Positions 24,977 to 36,345 of a stretch of DNA of 64,000 nt are shown here, in pieces. Positions within the stretch are counted from its first letter, which is position 1. The number at the start of each line of letters is the position of its first letter. Both the position numbers and the translations under genes were made by a program. The DNA comes from Chionis minor (lineage: Eukaryota > Chordata > Aves > Charadriiformes > Chionididae), in NCBI GenBank assembly GCA_013398295.1, contig VZSF01011141.1:595704-659703 (forward strand), written 5' to 3'. The notes under the pieces are model-generated. The model made no database searches. It saw only the letters and a list, made by a program, of their open reading frames with translations, and had not been told where the DNA came from.

Positions 24977-25065
24977 TTTCATGGAGATTGTGAAATTCTT
25001 TAACATAAGATACTTATCTTTAACAAAAGATACTTATGTTAAAGTATTTCACAATCTCCATGAAA
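24977..25065. repeat. Inverted repeat, 33-bp arms, 23-nt loop
   Basis: The left arm (24977-25009, starting TTTCATGGAGATTGTGAAAT) and right arm (25033-25065, ending TTCACAATCTCCATGAAA) are complementary at 32 of 33 positions. A period-20 direct duplication is nested inside: 25001-25020 and 25021-25040 agree at 18 of 20 positions (TAACATAAGATACTTATCTT against TAACAAAAGATACTTATGTT). No target-site duplication or terminal transposon motif is evident. It could be a template-switch product, a small palindromic element or, if transcribed, a hairpin RNA precursor. The geometry is seen directly; the origin is not. Confidence 0.95.
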
Positions 25066-27730
25066 TATGAAAGTAACTAAACTCATGGTGGAGTGCCTCT
25101 AAGTCACGTTCAGTGGTCACCTCATGCTGGAAGAATGAGGCTCAAATTGTAAACTTTTCGGTGCCCACATTGCTACTGGCAGACATGTGCTCTGCCCTTC
25201 ATCCCTATGGCCCAATGTCATCCTGATGTCCTCTGCAGCGCAACCGGTTTGTAAAATAGCTTATACAAACTGTGAGGAGATACGCCCACTGTCACGTGTG
25301 TCATGGCCAATGGCTGGACAGCTCTCCTAGCATATGGAGGACCTAGATTCACATCTAATCTCCAGAAGCCAAGATCCCATTTGCCTTCACTATGATGTTC
25401 TTTTGTTAAAGGGTTGCCCATCTGCTGTATCTCCATTATTTCTGTGAGAAAGGAGGTGCTTTGGTGTTAATTACACAAGAAGGTTACTTTCCATGCTAAC
25501 TGGGTGGAGAGATGCACTTAGTTCCCAAGAGCCCCTGCTTGCCATTTCCTGCTTGTTAGCCTAAGCGGTTTTCCACTCTAAATGCAGATCTCAGTGAGGT
25601 TTATTCTTTACTGTTTTATCCTGCCTCTGTGCTAGTCTCTGGGCTGAGCCTCAAAGTGGACTTTGTTTGACTGGCTATTGCCAAGGTGCTTGAATGTTGC
25701 AGTGAAGGACAACAACAGGAACTTGCCAGAATACCGTCCTGCTGCTGGGTGTGTCTGGAAATTACTCTACTACTAGCAGCAGTATATGATATTATAATAT
25801 CACTAGCTAGAGAAGACTTGAGAAATTGCAGGACTTTTTTTCCTTATCTCACCCAGGATGAGTAGTATATTTGGGGTCAGATGCGACTCCAGCCAATGAG
25901 GGTCAGAAGTGCTCATGTTGATGCAACCAATGCATCTCATCTCTCCTAACCTAGAAAAGGGTGCACCGCTCGTCTAATTTTCACAGGTTTCTCTGTGTTA
26001 GGAAATGACGGTCAGTTTGCCTTAAAGCATAAGGCTGTCTTGTTACTGCATAGACACAGACATGCTTTTCAAGTCCCTAAACCAGAGCCTGGGAGGATGA
26101 CTCAGTTGTGCAATGAGAAGAGTGAGTTGCAGGGGTTTAGGAACTTGGGCATTTAAGGAGAAGGGCAAGGGATGGTTGCATGGTGGAGAAGATGAGCAAA
26201 GGAGGGAGAATGTGAGCGGATCACAGCTACACTGGGAAGAGGTGAAACATGTTGTTCTCTGCTGCTGCTGGGAAAACAAAAGAAGCTCCAGGAAAGTGGA
26301 AATGAGCATGTGAACCCTTGGGAGAGGAACCAGAGCAAGCTCAGGGGTTGAAGGGAGCTGCACACAATAGAGATGGAGAGCAGGAGCAGAGAGTTACATA
26401 GTCTGACAGTCGGAAGCGTGCTATGGGCAGGGGACAGCTGTAGGTTAGATGAAAAGAAAATGGGGGGATACAAGCAGGGCAATGGGAGCACCAGCACATC
26501 CTTCCCCTTTCCACCGCTCACACATGTAACTAGAGAGAGGCAGGGTAATGGCACTGGGGGACTCAGAGAGGGTCACGTATTTATCTAACAAGCGGAAAAT
26601 GAGGCTGAGACAGTAAAAAGACACCCTGCCTTTCCCTGTCGTGCCTACATTAAGCCCTGCTCATCTTCTGCCTCATCTTGATTTTTTTCCCAGTTTGCCC
26701 CTTTAAAAATGACTCGCAAAGCCATGCCTGAAGCTGAACAGGCTGTAGGGAACTGAGACAGCCATAGAGATGTTATAAAATCCCATCAGTGCCAATTTAT
26801 TAATGCTAATGAGACTTGTGTATGCTTAGAATAGATATATTGCTGCAAGGGAGGCCTTCATGCAGCCAGGATCAGTGCTTGTGGCTCCACTGAGATGTAA
26901 TCTACCAGCAAAAGCACTGCTTGAACAAATGTTTTTATTGTAGGGCAGGTTTTCCCCCTCCCATACAGCAGCCCAAAAAGCAGCACTCTGGGCAGACCTG
27001 GAAAATCATCAACTACCTGATGCAATACAGCCAAGGTGTGGCGCGTAGCATCCCTAGATGTGTTGCCATGCCGTGCCGGCATGTGATGCAAGATGCCCAG
27101 CCACCTCTTGCAGCGCAGTTGGTGCGGCATAGTGTGTGCCAGTGGGGGTGTCAGGCACAGGAGGGGAATCTCGAGGCAAGGCAGAGATTTGGGGCAGTAC
27201 TGTGGGTCATTTCACAGCCCACTGAGGCCTCTTGGTTCTTTCAGCTACGACAGGACCTCCGAAGCAGCCCAGGATGGAGAGAAAGTGGCGGTGGCGGTGA
27301 GCTGTGTACGTCCCAGCCCTCTCATGGCTGCGCAGCTGAACGAAGAGTTGGCCCCAACCCAAAGTGACTCCCCAAGAGCTTTGCTTTATAAATGAAAATT
27401 ACTTTAAACTTCCACGCTGGTAGTCCCTCCCATTCCCCACCACATCTTAGAATCACAAGTTAGAGACAAAAGCAAAACTGAAGCTCACTGAGAGAAAAAA
27501 AATGGCCTGGGAGAGGCAAGCCAGCTTATAAGACTTAAAGAGTCTTATGCATAGGAGTGTATAGTCAATTTTTCAAAGACCCCCATGAAAAAGAGCCAGG
27601 CTTTTTTAAAAGCTGATTCCTTACGGAAGGAAACACTACCCAACAACCCTGATCCTCTGGCCATTACTTTTAGTGACGCCCTGAGCTAAGCAGAGATAGT
27701 AAGTTGTGGAGCAACTGCTGTTCTGCTCTG
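25066..27730. other. Non-coding stretch, nothing firmly recognised
   Basis: No gene is recognised. A 14-bp perfect palindrome (GATATTATAATATC) lies at 25788-25801. Several overlapping frames of up to 148 codons at 26113-26588 and 26858-27395 occur on both strands without recognisable domains. No interspersed repeat was identified. Confidence 0.55.
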
Positions 27731-27787
27731 GAGATGGACATCCATTCCAGAGATGGACATCTGTTCTGGAGATGGATAGCTGTGCTC
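27731..27787 (+). repeat. Three tandem copies of a 19-bp unit
   Basis: Units begin at 27731, 27750 and 27769, each opening GAGATGGA (GAGATGGACATCCATTCCA, GAGATGGACATCTGTTCTG, GAGATGGATAGCTGTGCTC). The third copy is the most diverged. This is a small minisatellite. Confidence 0.85.
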
Positions 27788-27814
27788 ACGAACTCTTTCC
27801 TCATAAATCACTTG

Positions 27815-28030
27815 AGTTTAAGACTAAAAGGGGTCCTCAGATATCTACTGGACTTCTTACCTAAGGACAGCCTCAGAATTTTGCTGTCTACCTCTGGCTT
27901 CAACACAGTAACCTGCATATGACTGTCATACATCCCCCAGGAAAAAATCCAGGCTTAATCTGAAGTTGGCGAGATAGCAAACTCTTCTTTCCTGTAATAG
28001 CTTGTTTTGGTAGTCAATTTCCACCTCCCC
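27815..28030 (-). mobile_element. Ancient CR1-like fragment, minus orientation
   Basis: The plus strand follows the reverse complement of an old amniote CR1 3' region, in order. TTTAAGACTAAAAGGGGTCC corresponds to 'tttaaggccagaagggacc'; CAGATATCTACTGGACTTCTT to 'gatcatctagtctgacctcct'. ATCCAGGCTTAATCTGAAG corresponds to 'atccagtcttgatttgaag'; TAGCTTGTTTTGGTAGTCAATTTCC falls where the consensus reads 'tagtttgttccaatggttaatcacc'. Order is kept over about 200 bp. Divergence is high, so it is far older than the copy at 21766. Confidence 0.7.
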
Positions 28031-28430
28031 TGAAAATCCCATGGTGTTTCTACACTGGATTCATTTGGTTGCAGCCTGTGCCCATCAAGATGCTCCAGAG
28101 CATCCGAAGGCTCAACCCCACACAGCCAGTGCTGTCGGAGGGACTGGAAGGGCCCACAGAGAGCTGGTACAACATGCCAGCAGCGAGCTGGCCCGTGCCC
28201 CTGCCAGCCATGCCCCCGTTGCCGTGACATTTGCCTGGAAAGCACAAGGCCTTTCAAGGCATATGGCTTGTAAAATCCCTTGCAAGTTCATGTGGTGACT
28301 TATCACAGTGAAATGCACTGTGTTTTGTAAAACCTTACAAAATAAGTATCTTAACAACGTCACTGTCCGCTTGTTCTCAGCCACATGTGTGCGTGGATGG
28401 GTACAGACACACAGGGAAGGCGAGGTTTCT
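28031..28430. other. Non-coding stretch, nothing recognised
   Basis: Short frames on both strands (65-100 codons) match no known family. No repeat is recognised. Confidence 0.5.
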
Positions 28431-28590
28431 AAGTAGAAATATGTATTTTCTTAGGCAAACTACTGTAATTGGAAATGGCTGACAAGCCTCTCATTGGTCT
28501 GAAATAGAAGTATCAAGCTTTATAATTAAATACAAGTTGCGAACAATTATCCTGAGCGCAGCAGGAGTTCAGAAGTCCTCATACATGTGG
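28431..28590. promoter_or_regulatory. Candidate cis-regulatory element (weak)
   Basis: A compact run of transcription-factor-like cores: TACTGTAATTGGAAATGGC, CTCATTGGTC (CCAAT box in reverse), TTTATAATTAAATAC and GCGAACAATTATCC. The flanks are less structured. Regulatory function is inference. Confidence 0.22.
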
Positions 28591-30146
28591 GAAGGGTGCT
28601 TTTTCATATGATTTTTTTTTTCAAAATATGGGAAAAATATGTAGCAAAGTAGAATTATGTTACTATAGCCCTCCCCAGTAGCCTTGCAAAGCCAGAAACC
28701 AGGAAAGCCTCTACCTTCAGTGTGATCCTACAGCTGGCTGTGCAGCTGGGATTTGTCATAATGTCAAACAAAACGTAACCGCACGCCTTTCAAATGCATT
28801 CCAGGGGGACCTTCAGCTCTCAGTGGCACAGCCACATCCAAAGGGGGTGGTTTGCAGGGGAAATAGCTGACGGGCTTCAATGAGGGCACAATGCTGCAGA
28901 GCTGATATGCCATACTGTTACAGGCATCTGTCATGCAACATACTAGTATAGGATTAGAGCTAATACATTTCCTCGATGTTTCTTCGAGAGCAGCTTCAGG
29001 ATCATTAGCAAAGCAGAGAAGATGACAGAGAAAGGGAAGATTTGGGAGGGCTCGACAGGCAGAAGGGTGGGGGTTCACTGTGGGAAAAGGCAGACTTTCA
29101 GTGCTGCGTTAGAAAATCCTGCCCAGAAGAGCCAATGCTGCAAAACCACGTGCCTGCAAGGAACTTGGCACATGCAAATAAGCCAAATTAATTCAGTTAT
29201 TTTCAGTCATAAATATGTGTAAGTTTGGAGTCACAGTAACCAGTACCATAGTAAGGAGACTGATCATTAAGATTTGAGGTATCTTATGCAAAGCAAGGTA
29301 AAATAAATACCAATAGTCAAGCATTCACACCAAGAACATTTAAACAGCAATTTTATAGTCTTTATTGAGCAAAAAAAGTCAAAGGTAAATTAACATACTG
29401 ATAAAAATAAGACACTGTTAGCAGCTCTGCTTTCCTGATGAAATCAGAACAAAGAAGCTTTAATTCCCTGAGGGTTTTATTTGTTTGAGGTTTTTTTATT
29501 TTTATTTTACTAACATCCCCCCCAGCTGCCACAATTCATGACATGCTTAGCAGAAATTCAACTGTAACTGAAGACCCAGCCAAATTTCTGCCTGCTGGTC
29601 TCACTGTCAGTATGTCGTGTTTCACTTAATTTTTATCTGATGCAACGGGTGAAATAGACAAAGGAAATCTCCAGCACAGAAGTTCTCTGCCGGGAAGTAT
29701 CAAACTGCTTTTTTTCAGAAGAGACTAACACAAACTGTAGATAAATGAAAGAGAAATATTGTGATGTTAATTTAACCTAGCAGAATGCAATGAATTTTCC
29801 TCCTAGATTTTTTTTCTTTTTCCATGCAGCAGACCAAGGATTTGTCTACAGCAAAACCAGACTTCTGATATTATCTTAACCTGCTATGACTGAAGCTGTA
29901 GAGAGGGTAGGTAGCACCACAAAACACAGCTGAAAATGCCGACTGCTTGTCTATGAGTTCTTATTGTGCAGCACAGAGAAAGTAACTCCACTAGCCATGG
30001 AAAAACTTGGAACCCAACAATAGCAAGCTGCTCCCTCCCTTCATGTTCTGCATTGTTTTACATTGATTTAACCAAGCTGACAGAAATAATCTAAAAAACA
30101 GTACAGAAGTTGCATTAGCAGACCAAGGTAAAACTGATCTGCTGAG
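28591..30146. other. AT-rich non-coding stretch
   Basis: No gene is recognised. Homeodomain/POU-like words occur (ATGCAAAT at 29172-29179 followed by AAATTAATTC; GGTAAATTAACATAC near 29385), but individual motifs of this size are expected by chance in AT-rich DNA. Confidence 0.5.
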
Positions 30147-30172
30147 GTCTATCATAATCTCTGATGATAGAC
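30147..30172. repeat. Short inverted repeat, 9-bp arms
   Basis: GTCTATCAT (30147-30155) and ATGATAGAC (30164-30172) flank an 8-nt loop. It is perfect but short. Confidence 0.85.
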
Positions 30173-30830
30173 TCCAAATGATAACCTCCAAACTTGACTT
30201 CATTGCCATAGAAGCTGCATGTGAACTTCCCACCTCATCATCACTTGTCTTCTGTGGACAAATATAAGAAATGGGCTTGGACTCAAGGTTTACCTATTTC
30301 TCTTTTTCTTGATTATTTGGGAAACTAAGGTCCGAACTTAGAAGTTGTTCCCTTGACTGAATCAAAGACATTGAACAGCACCAGTTTGGGAAGTTCAGAT
30401 CAAGACTTTGTGGCTCAGGCTCTTCCCCAAAAAGACAGAGTGTTAAGTAATTTTGCACAAATGTCCTTTCTCTTTTATCCATTACAACAAAATACACTTG
30501 AACAGTCACAAAAAAAATTATAATTACACTTTGATTAAAGAGCTATTCCTATAAATGATAAATCCGTAAACATCATCAACGTTGTTTTAGTTTGCAAGGG
30601 ATGTGTGTATTCTCATACCATTGGATGAATCCATCACTCTCCTGAAAAATAGGAATATGGTTCTTTAATTCTAGCTGTACTTCCTGTTACCAAGGCTTTT
30701 TCTACCTTTGGAATCAGGTGGAATCAGTCCTCACAACGTCATGTCCTTAAAAGTCCTCTACTTTACTCTGCAAAGATATGCAATGACTCCTTGTTGAGCC
30801 ATTTCAGTGTAAAGCAGCCAAGATGCTGTT
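30173..30830. other. AT-rich stretch, nothing recognised
   Basis: No gene, repeat or motif cluster is seen. Confidence 0.55.
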
Positions 30831-30875
30831 GTGTCCCAGCCCCTATTGCACTTGTGTCAGCCCCTATTGCACCTT
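30831..30875 (+). repeat. Tandem duplication of a 22-23 bp unit
   Basis: GTGTCCCAGCCCCTATTGCA continuing to CTT (30831-30853) is followed directly by GTGTCAGCCCCTATTGCACC continuing to TT (30854-30875). The two copies differ by about one base and one small indel, so the duplication looks recent. Confidence 0.9.
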
Positions 30876-33589
30876 GAAATTACCAAGGGCTTGAGAGGTG
30901 CCGTTCAATCTGGGCTCTGTTTCACCATGTCTTAAACCCTGATCAACGTGCAACTTCCAAACTCAGTAAGAATAGCTGGTTCCAGCCATGACACTAAACC
31001 AGATGTGATTATGACTTGCTAAGATGTATGATGTGCAAGGTTTTAGCACAGTGTTTTAAGGGGCTTTTAACAGAAGAAGGAAGGTAGAAGCCAGGAACAC
31101 ACTATAAAGAACACAATAAATAATTGAATCGCTCTCAGGCAGGAGGAGAGAAAGAAATGGTCCCCTGAAAATAAGCTCCTTTGCAAACAAGGCTGGATCA
31201 TTCCTCTTTATGTAGAGAGCGAGCATGAAAGCAGATGGTTTAGGTTGTTCCACCATTAATAACAGTAGCAGGAAAGATGCGAATAAAATCTTCCCAACTC
31301 TATAAGCTGCCTGAAAAATGGAGTGACCAAGGGGGATCATCACTGTCAAACACAATCCCAATCAGGTAGGAACAAAGTTAGCACTAGCTTTTCAGACACA
31401 CGCACATGCATACATGCTTTCCCTTCATCTCCCCAGAAGAAGCCAGTCTCCCAGTTGGGGCTGCTAAATGGTGATGGGTGCTCAGGGCTGCCAGGAGCAT
31501 GGGGAGAGCCTGTGCCAAGCCTAATGCAGAAATTGCCAGGCTGTGGCAAAGTGTCTTTCCTGGTAAGCTATAGCCGAAGTCCCTCTGATAAGTAGCATCC
31601 GGGGCAGAGAGCTCTGGAGATGCAAGGCTTGCCGCAAGCTTCCATTATCATGTGTAATGGAGGTGATGTATTGATACAAGTTTCTGACAGAAGGGGCAGT
31701 GCATGCAGTGGAATCAAAATCTGAATTAAATTACCTCTTGGATCCATCATTCCCCCATGGTTAGAAGTCAGTACGAGGTAGGACAGTACATGAAAGCAGA
31801 GGTTTGACCCCATGAGGTGCTAAACTCCTTTAGGGCACCTTCAGTCTAGTCCCTCCTGCAGCTCCTGGGTACAATCTTTGTCTTTCTTCCTAAGATGCCA
31901 TGCTGGTCTTGATCCTTAGGGGGCTGCCAGGCTCCACCGCAGAGCCAGCCTAAACTCTATGTTGATGCACTGATTTTTAGTCTAACTAAAAATTGGTCAT
32001 TTACTTTGGAAAGGAAAATCCTTTGGAATAAAATATGTAACACCAGCACTAAACATGAAATAGTGGTAATACAAGTGACACTTACCTTAGATAACCAGCC
32101 AAAGGACTGACGGAAAGCTACGTTGCTTGGTAGAAGACGTCTCCTGGTATTCAACAGACCTGAGTGAATAACTGAGTTTTTGTTTGTCTGAAGTCCTAAA
32201 TAACACACTGCTGAAATGGGGAGGAGAGTAAGAAAGGGCAATATTTTGCTTCAAATGAAATTAATTTTTGGGAGGTTCTTGCTAGACTGAAAACCCCCAA
32301 ATATTTCCATTCTAGTTCAGGCTTTTTGAACAGAAACAGGGCAACTGAAATAAAGGGCGATATTTTGGCACCATGCATAAATGTACTATTTTTTTACTCA
32401 ACAGCATAGAGATGAAGGCAGCGGCTTCCAATCTAGAGAGTATATTAGGAAAGCTTATACATGAGGTTGGAAGCCCTCAGAAATGAGGTGTCAAGGGAAA
32501 AAAGTGTGAGCTCTTGTCTCCAGGGTGCTCACTGTGGGCTTCTCGGGCTCAATTCCTGCCCTTACGTAAGGGAATGGGAACCAACATCTCCCACCCCACC
32601 TCCCCCAGTGTATAGGCAAGAGGGGAGGACCTCTCCATAGCTAAGGGAAACTGCCCTAAAAACCACCACCCCTCCAACTGTCAGTACCATGAAGCTGGAT
32701 ACCAAAGAACTTATTTGAATAAAACTTTTTAGCAAACACAGATTAATGGCAACAGAGTGACTGAAACACCCTTTTCTGGTAAACAGTTTGTTGCTAATAA
32801 AAGTATCCCCTTCCCGAGATGGCAGCAACTCCAAAGGTGTTGTAAGACCGTCTCTTCAGGCAGGTACCATCAAGTACAAACATGATCGTAGCCCACACAT
32901 CTGTAACAAACAGTACTAACTCCAGCGTGTTTGGCACATCCCAGGAGGCCTGAGGAATTACTTTTGGACACAGCTGCCGAGGCATACGTGGAGCGGCTTG
33001 CTTCACAGTAGGTTGGTTCACCTTGGCTCCCCTTCGTCCTCTATTTAACCGACCCATGCAACACCTTGCTCTCCAGGCTCCTCCTCTTCTCCAGTCTCCA
33101 CTGCTCCTCACTTAGTAGCAATGTGACATGAGAAAACAGTTTAAAAAGCCAGTATCGAGGGGGAAGTGTTATTTTGGTGGCTTTTTCCAGGCATAAGCTA
33201 TCATGACTGTGTACATAATAACTAGAAGGTGATACAGCAGTAAAGAGATTTAAATTTGTCTTTTGATTTGATCTTACTGGGAGAGTTATTAAGAGCATTA
33301 GCCAGTGGGATTGTTGCTTTTGCTGTGTAGAGATCAGTCAACTAGGCAGTGAATAGAGGCAAACAGTTCTTTTTATATTGGCAGCAAATGAAACACTGGC
33401 CCCATTTTGATTATAGGGATGTAAAAACTCTTTAGTATGGCACATTTGATTTGTAAATGTAGGAAATTAAAAACAAAATAACCTCAATATTAAAATTAAG
33501 CAAGTTATTTTATTTGGACAGGAGTTAAATTCAGTGTGGAAATGCTTCCCATAATAGAGTAAAATATAAAAGTTTTATACAGCAACAAA
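30876..33589. other. Non-coding stretch, nothing recognised
   Basis: No gene or interspersed repeat is recognised. Frames reach about 105 codons on the minus strand (31056-31361, 32794-33111) without recognisable domains. Confidence 0.55.
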
Positions 33590-33593
33590 CCTT

Positions 33594-33664
33594 TTATACG
33601 TATACACACGTACACATACCCACAAACACACATGAAGATGTATATGTGTATACATGTACGTGAC
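33594..33664. repeat. Alternating purine-pyrimidine (CA/TA/CG)-rich segment with imperfect dyad symmetry
   Basis: TATACGTATACACACGTACA and GTATATGTGTATACATGTAC are two alternating segments that are roughly complementary around a short centre. Such alternation favours Z-DNA or cruciform forms. It is probably a decayed CA/TG microsatellite. Confidence 0.7.
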
Positions 33665-34006
33665 AGCAGAAGTACATAAAAATGGAGCCAACATTGAATT
33701 CTTACTGAGGCCTAACAAATGCACTTTATTCCGAATATAATTGCATCTACATTGGGCAGATTCAAACACAAAATCTACATTCTAACATGGATCTCTGTTC
33801 TTGCCAATTAAAATGGGAAATCTTCTTTTGAAGAGTAGCCATTTACATGCTGAGTTGCTAAGCTACAGAACAGAAGGGTACTGTTATGCACATCTTGTTT
33901 TCAGCGGCCACATCTCTACATTCAAGGACACCAGCACATATTCGTTTAGCTGTTGCCTTTGAGAGCAAGTCTTTTACTGGAGCCCTTGAAAATATGGCCC
34001 AGCAAT
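33665..34006. other. AT-rich spacer
   Basis: No feature is recognised. Confidence 0.5.
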
Positions 34007-34078
34007 GGAAAGGAAGGAAGGAAGGAAGGAAGGAAGGAAGGAAGGAAGGAAGGAAAGAAAGAAAGAAAGAAAGAAGGA

Positions 34079-34158
<80 letters not shown>

Positions 34159-34165
34159 AGGAAAG
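34007..34165 (+). repeat. (GGAA)n(GAAA)n homopurine microsatellite
   Basis: An unbroken purine run of about 159 bp: about eleven GGAA units to roughly 34055, then GAAA units to roughly 34158, with one GGAA interruption near 34075 and one at the end. The change of unit suggests GAAA expanded from a GGAA repeat by a G-to-A change, or the reverse. Overlapping frames here (Lys/Glu/Arg-rich on plus, Leu/Ser/Phe-rich on minus) are translations of the repeat and not genes. Length is probably polymorphic. Confidence 0.97.
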
Positions 34166-34518
34166 GCAAGTTTTTATTAATAATCTGTAACTTATACTGA
34201 TTGCAATCTCATTTTATCCTTGCAAAATGTAAAGGTAGAAATCTGCAAGTGTCTTTTGCCATCTTCTTTTTCCTACACTGGCTGACAAAGTATTCTGCCA
34301 CACTTGTCACACTCCTTTGATCTCCTCAGGGCACTTCTGCAATGGTTCCCTCCTACAGAATGGTTGACCCAGTGGACTGCAACCCCCTTGCTAGCTCTTC
34401 TGAGGGGGACCAGAAATGTACATCTACGCCATCAGCATCTCTGCTAGCCAGCCCTGTAGGAGAAAAACATGAGGTACCTGTGCTTTTAACAGTAATCCAC
34501 GGACATCCCTCTGCTGGA
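34166..34518. other. Non-coding stretch, nothing recognised
   Basis: Ordinary sequence. A 76-codon plus frame from 34342 is not recognised. Confidence 0.5.
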
Positions 34519-34551
34519 TGTTCTGTAAGGAGCTGCAGTCCTTACAGAACA
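34519..34551. repeat. Perfect inverted repeat, 13-bp arms, 7-nt loop
   Basis: TGTTCTGTAAGGA (34519-34531) and TCCTTACAGAACA (34539-34551) are exact reverse complements flanking GCTGCAG. No flanking transposon is recognised. Confidence 0.95.
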
Positions 34552-36150
34552 GTTATGCAGCTGGCCCTGTAGCTTTTAGTGTGCATATTTTTCAGAGCCA
34601 CAGCAATCTACGGAGCTCTTCCAGGTTTCACCCATAACTTACTGGAGATATGTCTACATAGGTGAGGATGAGCAGATTTTGCTCTAAGACAGTAATGCTG
34701 ACTCAATCTAGAATCTGTGGCAACATGGTTGTCTGTGATTCCCTTTATCTCTGCTGCTTGCAATAAGGCAGCCATATAATTTCTAGACTAGAACTATCTT
34801 ATACACCAGCTTGGAGGGAGGCAAAGTCAACTTGGCCCTTTACAATACAATAATAGATTGCGTGTATCAGATCCATGGTCCCCAGATACCGTGTAACAGG
34901 TCTGTTTGAACCGTGGTCCATAGATCGCTGATGGCTGCAGAATATCAGCAAGGCTGACGGTCACAGCATTGTGTCTCAAGGTGCTGCATTAACCTCTGTG
35001 TTTCCAGCTGCTAAACAGCAGGAGAAATCTGCTAAATGCTAAGAGATTTCTTTGGGCTGGATTTTCACTTGCTTTACTTGCCATACAAGCAGTAGGTGAT
35101 GAAAAGGACGGGATGAAAAGTGATGTGCATGGCTGTGAAAGAGAGAGAGAAAAATACAGCTGGGCATCTCTAACGAGATGCAGTCCAGTTTATGAAAAAA
35201 AAAAATTAAAAAATGGTTGGGCTGAGCGCCCTAGTGCAGTACAGACCCAGATTCTTTGCAAACAGGAACTAATTGCTAAAAGCTCTCCAGAGGATTTTTT
35301 TTTTTATTCCTTTCAGTTAGCATTGGCAAAGAATTAGAAATTTCATCAAAAGGAATGATGTCTTATAAGTCCTTCTTTCTTAAATCTTTTTTCCCTCTTT
35401 ACTGATGTGAGGATTGGCACCAATTTAAGCAACGTCTTTCATCTCTGAACATGGACATTCTTAAATTGCTTTAACAATTTAATCCATTTAGCTGAAGTCC
35501 AATCCAGTCAAATCCATTCAAGAATTGCATGGAACAGACGTTCAGTGTTTTACTCAAACCGCTGCTCCCTTAGCAAGAAGGGTAAGAACGGCAACTTCAG
35601 TCAACGAGCTCATGTTGCTCCTTCTTCTGGTAACCCACCGTGACACCCTCGGCTGACTCCTGGAAGACTTAGGGTGCCTTATAAATGGACTTCTAGTAAG
35701 AGAGAAATCAGTGTCTCTGAGGCTGACTGTGGCTCTACAGGTATGCCAGCTTTATTTATACCTACATGAAAGCTGTTAAAAAAGAGGCAATCGCATATGG
35801 CCTCTACAAAATCTCTGTAGCTTAAGCTCTAAACTAGCAGGGCAATGCCTACGTCTCAGAAAATAATCCTCCTTCAGACTGTCATTAAATATCATCAATA
35901 TTGCAGGCAGTGATTCTGTCAGGGTGGGTTTTTCCAAGGGATTCTTCAAGTAGTAGCAAAGATGGGTGTCAAGCTAGCATTTTGCCACAGCCAAACATTT
36001 GCTCCTAACTGAAGAAAAGTATGGTAAGTCATCTGGCCTCTCCTGCCACATCACACAGTTAAGGGCTGGAAGGGTTAATGGGTTTTGTGTGCCTGCGTTA
36101 TAAAGAAGCTAATGACTGAGAAGCGAATTTACAGTTCTGCTAATGTTTTG
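34552..36150. other. Non-coding stretch, nothing recognised
   Basis: No gene, RNA or interspersed repeat is recognised. Confidence 0.55.
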
Positions 36151-36154
36151 CCCA

Positions 36155-36345
36155 GTTGGCCAGCAGCACTCTGGGAGCTTTGCTGGGAGCCGAAGCATGC
36201 GGGAAAGCCCGTTGTCACGGCATGGCGCAGCGCAGGACCGGGCTGACCCACCGGCTCTTCCCGTCTGCCCGTTCCAGTCTGCAGCCTGCAAATTACAGGC
36301 TGCGCTCCCGCTGTAAAACACACACGCTCCCTTCCCTCAAGTCCG
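36155..36345. promoter_or_regulatory. Small CpG-rich islet
   Basis: I count 14 CpGs between about 36187 and 36345 (for example GGCGCAGCGCAGGACCGGGC and CCACCGGCTCTTCCCGTC) in an otherwise CpG-poor region. Frames of 64-70 codons lie on both strands. A TTATTTTTATATTCATG segment follows at about 36350. An unmethylated regulatory islet is plausible but unproven. Confidence 0.3.

Noticed and set aside
24977..25065. Calling the inverted repeat a MITE or a microRNA gene
   Set aside because: No target-site duplication, no terminal motif, and no expression or conservation evidence in the sequence. Only the symmetry is certain.
26585..26625. MIR-like wording (GGAAAATGAGGCTGAGACAG)
   Set aside because: The resemblance is limited to about 20 bases with no continuing order.
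29172..29179. Octamer ATGCAAAT as a regulatory site
   Set aside because: Single 8-mers of this kind recur by chance in AT-rich DNA (also at 44677 and 50535). Only the one inside the motif-dense 50-kb block is noted.
33858..34200. Lys/Glu-rich (plus) and Leu/Ser/Phe-rich (minus) frames
   Set aside because: Translations of the GGAA/GAAA microsatellite.
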